Below, in pieces: positions 56,792 to 64,000 of a DNA stretch of 64,000 bases (its first letter is position 1; every line of letters begins with the position of its first letter). The DNA comes from Alisma plantago-aquatica (taxonomy: Eukaryota > Streptophyta > Magnoliopsida > Alismatales > Alismataceae). The translations under genes and the position numbers were made by a program. The notes below the pieces were generated by a model, which saw nothing but the letters and a program-made list of their open reading frames with translations, did no database searches and was not told where the DNA came from. The stretch is from the NCBI GenBank assembly GCA_963693085.1, contig OY856409.1, positions 299,192,558 to 299,256,557 of the forward strand, written 5' to 3'.

Positions 56792-59749
56792 TGTAAGGAG
56801 GCGAGATCACCCCCTTACTTAAATTTAACGGAAAATACAATACATACCTCAAATTATTAAAAACATATTGATGGAAGGATGCATGCATAATAAATCCATT
56901 TAAATAAGCATGGACCAAATACAACCATTGTTAATAGTAGCAGCGGAAGAAAGTAAGATGAGAAAAAATAAACTATTACATAGATTGTTCTAAAAGAAGA
57001 AGTAGATAAGAATCTAGGCTATTAAAAATCTCTTATTTCTAGTGTTCATAACATATATATTTGAGCAAGGTCTTAGCAGCATCAACCTTGCCATGATATC
57101 AACTTCACTCCTGCCCTGGGTTTCCTTGTGCTTTTTCTACCCCTTGTCCTGGTTCTGGGTGGTTGGGGAGCACCCAACAAGAGAAAGATAGAAATGTATG
57201 TGTTACAACATGATAAAGTACAAGAAGCATATTAAGGGAATGGAAACATAAGATTTGCTATACTAAGAATGTTCAAGAGTATGAGGCATATAATTCAATT
57301 GGGATTTCTTCCAAGCATATAAGTCAAATATAGAACAAGCATGATTCATTATGACTAAGATAAACTAACATAGGGTGAGGCGCCTACCAACCTCAACCAG
57401 GAGGAGAGGGGAAATAACATCCCAAACCTAAAAATATATATATAAAGTGGCAGGGGGACTAAAACCCCAGTGCCCTATGGCTGACTTGTACTCATGTACA
57501 CTATATTAGTTAACTAGTCAAACTATCATTATCATGATTACAATTTACATTGGTAGAGAAAGAAAATAACAATGATTCAAGTGGGGCCCAATTACCCAAA
57601 CATTTCCAAGAGATAACCATAAAAGATGTTCATACAACAAGATTTCATATTGGATACTCAAATGAATAGTTTAAGGGCAACATGTATATATCAAGATCTC
57701 AATCACATCAACAAGTCAAGTGGGGTCCCATGACCCATATTTATCAAGGAATAATAGTATAGCAAGACTATGCATCATAGTTACAAATTTTCATGTCCAA
57801 GTAGAAGATGGAGAATATTGTTAAAAGTATGCCTCATATGGGAAAACTAGGTTAAGCATGATAGAAAGCCCAACTGAGGTGTTAGAATGCACATACATGT
57901 TCTAGCTTTCTAGATTATCCCTTATCCACTAAGATGTCAGGTCCAAACTCACTTTAATCTAGGTTCAAAGATTAATGCATGTATTAGCTTACTTAAAGGT
58001 ACTTTAAGTGTAAAATGTCCACATTTATAACCCATGGGTTAAAACTTTGGATTTTGGGTCTGGAAATATTACCAAACGATTCCTACTATTTTTCTACTCT
58101 AGAAAACATATTTTACTTTCAAAAATAGAGTTAAAACACTATTATTATCATTTTATAACACTTTATGCATTTAAACTAGGGTTTGAATTAATTACCATAC
58201 TTGTGATGGAAACCAGGGTTCAAAACTTGAAAATTAGGATTCTACATGTTTTTATCTTTCCAACGAGTATTTATTTGTATTTTTGTGATATTCGAACAAT
58301 TTTCTACGAATTAAACATGACTGACCAATTAATTGCTAAATGGGTCAAAAAGCAAGGTTTCAGATGACGAATCTGCCCTTGGCGAGAGGATCAGGAAGGA
58401 AGGGCGCGCAAGGGCAAAATGGTAAAAAGCACCCAAGCTTCTTCAAGCTCGTGGCGCAGCCATGGCGCCGTGGGTGTAGCTAGGTATTTTGGGCATTTTT
58501 GCATTTCTCCACCAAAATCGTCGTGCAGGTACTCGAAACGAAGAGAATCGAAAGACGAACCCACAAGACCAATAAATTTTGACACACGAGCACTCTATCT
58601 CTGGGGAGAGGTGCCGCAAGCACATCTGGAAAAAACTCCATGTCACCGGCTACACACGCGATCTCAAATGAAATTGATGGTTTGTGCAAGTTTTTAAGGG
58701 GCCGACAGATGTGTGTAGGTGGTCATATATAGATGGGAAAGTCAGAGGAGTCGAAGAGAAGGTGGAGGTGAGGAGCTATGGCTGGCCACGAATGGAATTT
58801 TGCCTACAGTGCACGTGATGCGAAGAGACTTGGCTTGTTTGATGCAGAAGGTCCTCACGAACTCGTGGGCAAAAAAATCTCCGAAAAAAGTGAAGAGACG
58901 AGGGAGAACCGGGGAGATGAAGCGAGCCGTGACTTCTCGCTTGCTCCTTCAGTTAACTAAAGGTAGAAGATGAAGAGCCGACCGTCGGATGGGATCCACG
59001 TCGAACCTGGACCGTTGGATCATGACCCACGATGGGCTGGACGCGCGTGACAGCCATTTAAAGGCTGAACTTAGGCTTAAATGATGCAAATCAATGATAT
59101 ATTGATGGCTATTAAGTCACACTATATTAAAAACTTGTTAATGCATTTGGAAGGTCAAATGAACTCCAAATGACCTCAAATTTTAACCCTAGCTTCCTAA
59201 TGACGTCTAGATTCATGCTATGCAATTAGATTTGCGTTTCACCCAACCTTTGGCATCCAATAATTATTTTTATTATTAAATCATATATTAATATAATGCT
59301 TGAGAAAATAATTATGTATTGCTTTTAAAAGCAACCCTTGGTTCCCAAATATGAGATTTGGAGTCCAAGAGTTCACCACTCACTAATATCATGCATTTGC
59401 AAGATTAATTAGCCCATAATAAGAGTGAGGTATGAAAGTTGGTTATTTATTCACCATTTAATTTACACTTGCTAATTTTAAATCACTTCTTATCCATTAA
59501 TATTTATTCTTGAGCTCCAACATTATCCATTAGACAACAAATTAGTAGTTTAGTGGAAATTTGCATAATTACCCTATCCATATATCCATTTGTGTTATTT
59601 TGTGCATCTAACCCTCAATTGGCAACAAATTGTACTTCAACCATTAATTTCTCAAATATTCAATATTAAGGACACAAAATGGAGAAGAAAGAAATTAACA
59701 TAAAAATTGAGGTGGAAAATGATAATTTTATTGAACTCAGTACGTTACA
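56792..59749 (-). repeat. 3' LTR of a Ty3/gypsy chromovirus (2.96 kb)
   Basis: On the minus strand begins TGTAACGTACTGAG, just after the pol region, and ends CTCGCCTCCTTACA. The TGTAA/TTACA ends are inverted. A TATA-like CTATATAT lies near 58727 on that strand. 58380-58980 is more GC-rich and corresponds to the R/leader part; its open frames have no recognised domain. Inserted in element 2; flanking bases GAATC. Confidence 0.75.
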
Positions 59750-59811
59750 GAACTCCACCCGTTAGAAAGGATTTCATCCCCAAAATCTCATACAAAAAGA
59801 GAAGGGTGAGA

Positions 59812-60743
59812 TCAGAGCATTTCTTCTCTCAGCTCCCAAGTGGTTTCTTCTAACCCATGATACTTCCACAACACCTTAATTAACTCAATCTCTTTATTCT
59901 TCAGCTGTTTCACCCGAATGTCTAGGATTTTTATAGGTAGTTCCTCATAGGTTAGGTTTTCATGAATCTCCAAGGGTTCTATTGTGAGTACATGAGAAGG
60001 GTCCTTCACATACTTTCTCAGCACAGATACGTGAAAGACATTGTGTATCTTATCATAAGCAGGAGGAAGAGCCAGGCGGTATGCACAGTCCCCAATCTTT
60101 GCCAAGATTTCAAAAGGTACCACATAATGCGGGCTAAGCTTGCCTTTGACTTTGGATCGAGCAATAGAGCGTATTGGCTTGACCTTCAAGAACACATGGT
60201 CACCAACAAGGAAGCTCACATCAGACCTATGATTATCCGCATACATATTCTGTCGGTCTTGAGCAGCTTTCATATGCTTCTTAATCAACTTAAACTTCTC
60301 TATCATCATCTACATATTGTCAGTCTTCACTAAGGAACGCTCACCCACATCATCCCAATGCAACGGGGAACGACAGGGTCTTCCGTACAAAGCTTCATAT
60401 GGAGGCATTCCTATGCTGTCTTGGTAGCTGTTATTGTACGCAAACTCAGCCAGAGGTAGATATCTATCCCATGCTCCTCCCCAGTCCATCACACAAGCAC
60501 AAAGCAGGTCTTCTAAGATTTGTACAGTTCTTTCGGATTGACCATCAGTCTGGGGGTGATAAGCAGTGCTGAACCGTAGGTCAGTCCCCATTTCTTCTTG
60601 TATCTGACTCCATAGACGAGAGGTGAACTTGGGATCACGGTCAGAAACTATCACTTCCAGTACACCATGCAGACGAACTATCCACTCTAGATATATCTGT
60701 GCCATATCCTCCACTTTGTAGTTGGACTTGAAAGGTAGAAAGT
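59812..60743 (-). pseudogene. Ty3/gypsy integrase C-terminal part with chromodomain
   Basis: VSDRDPKFTSRLW and YHPQTDGQSER carry the second Asp and the Glu of the integrase triad; FAYNNSYQDSIGMPPYEALYGRPCRSP follows. After an in-frame stop at about 60308-60310 the frame continues with GDHVFLKVKP (GPY-type module), VFHVSVLRKYVKDPSHV and a chromodomain ending VLWKYHGLEETTWE. The order and wording fit the Tekay/Del chromovirus clade. Upstream integrase, RNase H, RT and gag are cut off by the LTR at 60744. Confidence 0.85.
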
Positions 60744-62199
60744 TGTAAAACCACTAGAGGGGGGGTGAATAGGGTTTTAAAGTTAATTTAACAATTATTT
60801 AACTCAAACAACCAACCACAAAAACATTGGACAAGGGGACAAGGATTTAGAGTGGTTCCAACCTTAACAAATACTAAGGAAGTCAGTCCACTACCCGGTT
60901 GCTTACCCAACCGGGATTTTGAAAGAATTAAATTTTATTACCTCGCAAGGACTTTACATAAAATTACAATTCTTTCACCAAACCCTTCGAACACCCTTCA
61001 CCTAGAAGTAATTGCACCAACCTTGAAGCAGCCTTCTTGAAGTAACTTCAAGCTCCCCCTTGAAGTAGCCTTCCTCTTGAAGTAGCTTCCCGTTGCAATA
61101 GCCTTCTTGAAGTAGTTCGAAGTCCACCTTCTCCTCTGAGAAGAACCTTCTCCAATCTACAGCCTCCAACCCTAGGAGTAGCAAGGAGAATACAAAGGAT
61201 AAAAGGAACAAGAAGGAAAAAGGAAATTATACTTAACCTTTGAAGCACAAGGCTTGATTTGCCTATATCAAGCGTGTATCTCCTAACCAATGTATATGGA
61301 AGTGTGATTGCTGTGGATAGGAGATACTAGCCTATAGGACATGAAATTAGAGCAAGGAGAAGAATAGCCAATGCAAGTGTTGCTCAATTTCTCAAAACAG
61401 ATTGACAATTGCAAGCGTAAGCTCAAGTGTATCACAAGTGTAGATTAGTGAGTTTAGGTGTCCTAAGGCATGTCCTATTTATAGAAATGGCCTACAAGTG
61501 CTTAAGGACGTTCTAGACACTTTCTAGGGGGTTCTTAGTGCTCAACTAGCTGTTATGTGTCCATTAATTGCATTTGCAACGGCTAGTTAATTGACCCTGA
61601 AAAGTGCAGACAGAACTCTTCTCGGTCGAAGATTTGTCGACCGAGAGTCCTTCTCGGTCGAAGATTTGTCGACCGAGGGACTTCCTAGAGCAAGTGTTTA
61701 CACCGTTCATTTCCAACTCCCAACCACCTTGTCTGCTGGGTCTAACGGCTAGTAGGGTCTATTCTCGATCGAAGATTTCGTCGACCGAGAGTTTCTCGTT
61801 CGAAGTTTTTGTCGACCGATATTTTCTCGATCGACGATTTGTCGACCGAGAATATTACTGACTCAATATATTCATTTACTAAGTATGTGTATCAATGTGC
61901 AATTGTGATACTATCTTGGGGAATGACCTATCTAAGTGTTGTGAGTGGATAGGGAAGATCTAAACGCTTGATTTACATGATATCTAATTACTTGTACATT
62001 ATATACTTGTACAAGCATTTACATTTGATCACAATCATAAAAATAAAGCGATTTTATCAAATTGTTCTTCCAACTCTTTGTTATCCACCACCTTATATGC
62101 TTGTTCCTGAAATACAAAAATAGCATGTTAAAACCACAAGAATGAAATGTTTGTCATCATCGAAACAAAGGGATTATACTAGTGTCAATTTAGCCAACA
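60744..62199 (-). repeat. 3' LTR of a third Sirevirus (element 3)
   Basis: Same length class and ends as the element 1 LTRs (minus strand TGTTGGCTAAATTG to CTAGTGGTTTTACA) but clearly diverged. It interrupts gypsy integrase; left flank is AAAGT. Minus-strand TATA TATAAATAGGA at about 61478. Five U3 dyads at 61621-61850. Confidence 0.87.
61621..61850. repeat. Array of five CTCGGTCGA...TCGACCGAG dyads in LTR U3
   Basis: Units at 61621-61645, 61653-61677, 61764-61789, about 61794-61819 and 61826-61850. Each has a 9-base arm CTCG(G/A/T)TCGA, a 7-8 base spacer (AGATTTG type) and arm TCGACCGAG. The first two are identical. The array lies about 140-370 bases upstream of the TATA box on the element strand. 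Confidence 0.85.
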
Positions 62200-64000
62200 A
62201 TCTCCCCCTTTTTGAAGATGACAAACATTTCCTAAATATAAAATAAGGAAATATAAATCATATGAGTTTCATACCTGAAGTTTACCTTTTTGTAGCCATT
62301 CTTGTTTTACAAGTGTGTGCCGGCCGAGATATTATGAAACTCATTTTATTTTATGTTTTTGATTTTATATTATTTCTCCCCCTTTGTCATTTCAAAAGGA
62401 TATCCAAGATAATCATTTAGTATGACTTTTTATTTCTCCCCCTTAATTTGATAATTAGATGCTCCCCCTTAATAAGATATTCAGTTTTAAAAGAAAGGAA
62501 TGCAAACTACTTATTGTCAAATTTAGCCACAATATATTTCTCAATCATTTGCAAAGGATGTTAAGCCTTGAAATGATATGTGATTCTCTTAAGTTCATGG
62601 CATATGTGTATTGATTTCTCATCCATTTTTCAAAGGATGTTAAGCCCTAAAAATGACTTGAGAATCCTTTAAGCTTATAGTAGAATACATGTATGTATCT
62701 CTAACCAAATACACGGGATGTTAAGCCCAAATTTGTTTAGAGAGTGCCATTAAGAGCAAGATATATGTCATATTCATGAATATTGCAAATTTCTTTGTTT
62801 TTCATAACCAAAACTACTTTTAAGGATACTAAGATCATAACAAGCTTCAAATTATGTTTACAAAGTATTGTAAGCTTCTTAATCTTATAATCAAGATAGT
62901 TTGTGTGAGCTCCCCCTTAATCTTATAATCAATATTAGATCATAATAAGTTGACCTTTTATGCACATATTTTGAATCAAGATACTAAGATTAAGTGCAGT
63001 AAAATGATGTACAAATAAGCATTTTGTCAAGCTTATTTTAGGTCGACCTTGACTTAGACCATAGCGCCCCTTGGTCAAATTTAATTTCAACCAAGAGGCA
63101 AATTATGCAGATTTCATATTTGAACATTCATTTGTGAAGTATAATTTCTGCACGTAGATTAAATAAATAACAATTTGAGGCACTTTGAGTGATGTCTATT
63201 ATGAATGATGTCCCCTAATCTTTGCTATGGGTGCATGAGTATCAAGTCCTATTTCTTGTTCTCAGATTAATCATAAGATTTTTCAAGAAAAAAAAATATA
63301 TATATATATATATATATCCTTGAAATCAAGAATAATATTTCAAGTTCTTAAAGATACCAATTGAGAAATTTTTATCTTATGTGTTATGACATTTTGCTCT
63401 TGCAAGCATTGAAGTTCTTGTTCTAAGCAACGAATCATTTTTCTTGCCTATGTATCATCAAGAGTCATTCAAGTATTACATGGGATGACATAATCCATGC
63501 GCATAATAATCATTATCTATTATTGCCATAAAATTTAAATTTTGTGCAACATGGAATTTTCAATGATAGCATCATCTTTATATGATGAGAAAGCATATCC
63601 ATGATGTAATGATAAAACAATAGAAGCATATAATGATAATTCCATGAAATACAATGATTATGATCATTTAAACTAGATGCCATAACACATGATTTCTATA
63701 TGGATAGACCAGGAAATACTTTAGGAAAAACCATGTGAATAATGATAAAATAGTAATTTCTTTTGATTAGACTAATCATGATTTTCAGTTTTAAAGCATA
63801 AACCAAAGTAGTTTCATATAAGTTTTTTTTTAATTTTAAGACATTTTTTTTTAATTTATCATGCATAAGAAGCCTTTTTTTTTCAAACAATGAGTAAGGT
63901 TTGTTCAAGATCAGTCTTCTTATAGCACATTTGCAATATGTTTAGGGATTTCATATTCATAATGTTATATAATGCAAAAGATCAATATATCTTACAAAAA
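62200..64000 (-). mobile_element. 3' untranslated region of Sirevirus element 3, continuing past the window
   Basis: Adjoins the LTR with a polypurine tract at 62202-62210 and has further tracts at 62376-62385, 62436-62445, 62462-62470 and 62910-62918. No pol frame is reached before the window ends, so this 3' region is longer than in element 1. A (TA)n run occurs at 63296-63317. A 'GGATGTTAAGCCC' word recurs near 62566, 62635 and 62717. Confidence 0.7.

Noticed and set aside
58380..58980. Possible small genes in a GC-richer stretch
   Set aside because: Lies within the gypsy LTR just after its TATA-like box; frames overlap on both strands and have no domain.
1..64000. CRISPR array, operon or bacterial defence system
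   Set aside because: No regularly spaced identical repeats with unique spacers and no prokaryotic gene layout; introns and retroelements show plant nuclear DNA.

Overview
This is a plant nuclear genome window with one intact protein-coding gene in a landscape of nested transposable elements. The gene and element types are typical of angiosperms. The very GC-rich first exon of the gene next to AT-rich introns, and the Sirevirus-type copia elements, make a monocot more likely, but this is inference. No bacterial, organellar or CRISPR features are present.

The gene is a respiratory burst oxidase homolog (RBOH, plant NADPH oxidase) on the minus strand, 8878-24079. All 12 exons could be placed with GT/AG junctions and a consistent reading frame, giving a 1003-residue protein with the N-terminal NADPH_Ox region, EF-hand, six-helix haem domain, FAD and NADPH domains and a terminal FHKEHF-type tail. 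Its introns are loaded with elements. Intron 7 holds a 1.77-kb foldback element with a 9-bp target duplication (Mutator-like), inserted three bases past the splice donor. The 7.7-kb intron 4 holds a 1.24-kb hAT-like element with an 8-bp target duplication, a 2-kb tandem duplication that starts inside that element, and a tRNA-derived SINE set in ATT repeats.

1-8.8 kb is non-coding, AT-rich, with two diverged copies of a long-LTR-like sequence (about 1.86-3.01 and 6.47-7.87 kb); the second is split by a SINE. 24.1-31.3 kb holds the RBOH upstream region, a diverged 106-118 bp tandem repeat, an LTR-like stretch and a decayed non-LTR reverse transcriptase. 31.3-38.4 kb is an old, heavily broken Ty1/copia element on the plus strand. 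39.5-40.5 kb is a non-autonomous Helitron with clear ends. 40.7-46.7 kb contains an RNase H remnant, a MITE-like inverted repeat and a plus-strand long LTR with a tRNA-Met primer site.

46.7-64 kb is a nest. A minus-strand Sirevirus-type copia element (46703-55372) has both LTRs, primer site, gag, integrase and RT/RNase H, with several stop codons. Its 5' LTR is joined directly to the 3' part of a second copy (55373-56791), an LTR-internal-LTR-internal arrangement. That copy is cut by a minus-strand chromovirus (Ty3/gypsy) with a 2.96-kb LTR, integrase and chromodomain. The gypsy integrase is in turn cut by a third Sirevirus, whose 3' LTR and 3' untranslated region run to the window edge. The Sirevirus LTRs carry an unusual array of CTCGGTCGA/TCGACCGAG dyads upstream of the TATA box; a related array lies between gag and protease. 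These dyads and the splice-site insertion in RBOH are the observations most worth following.
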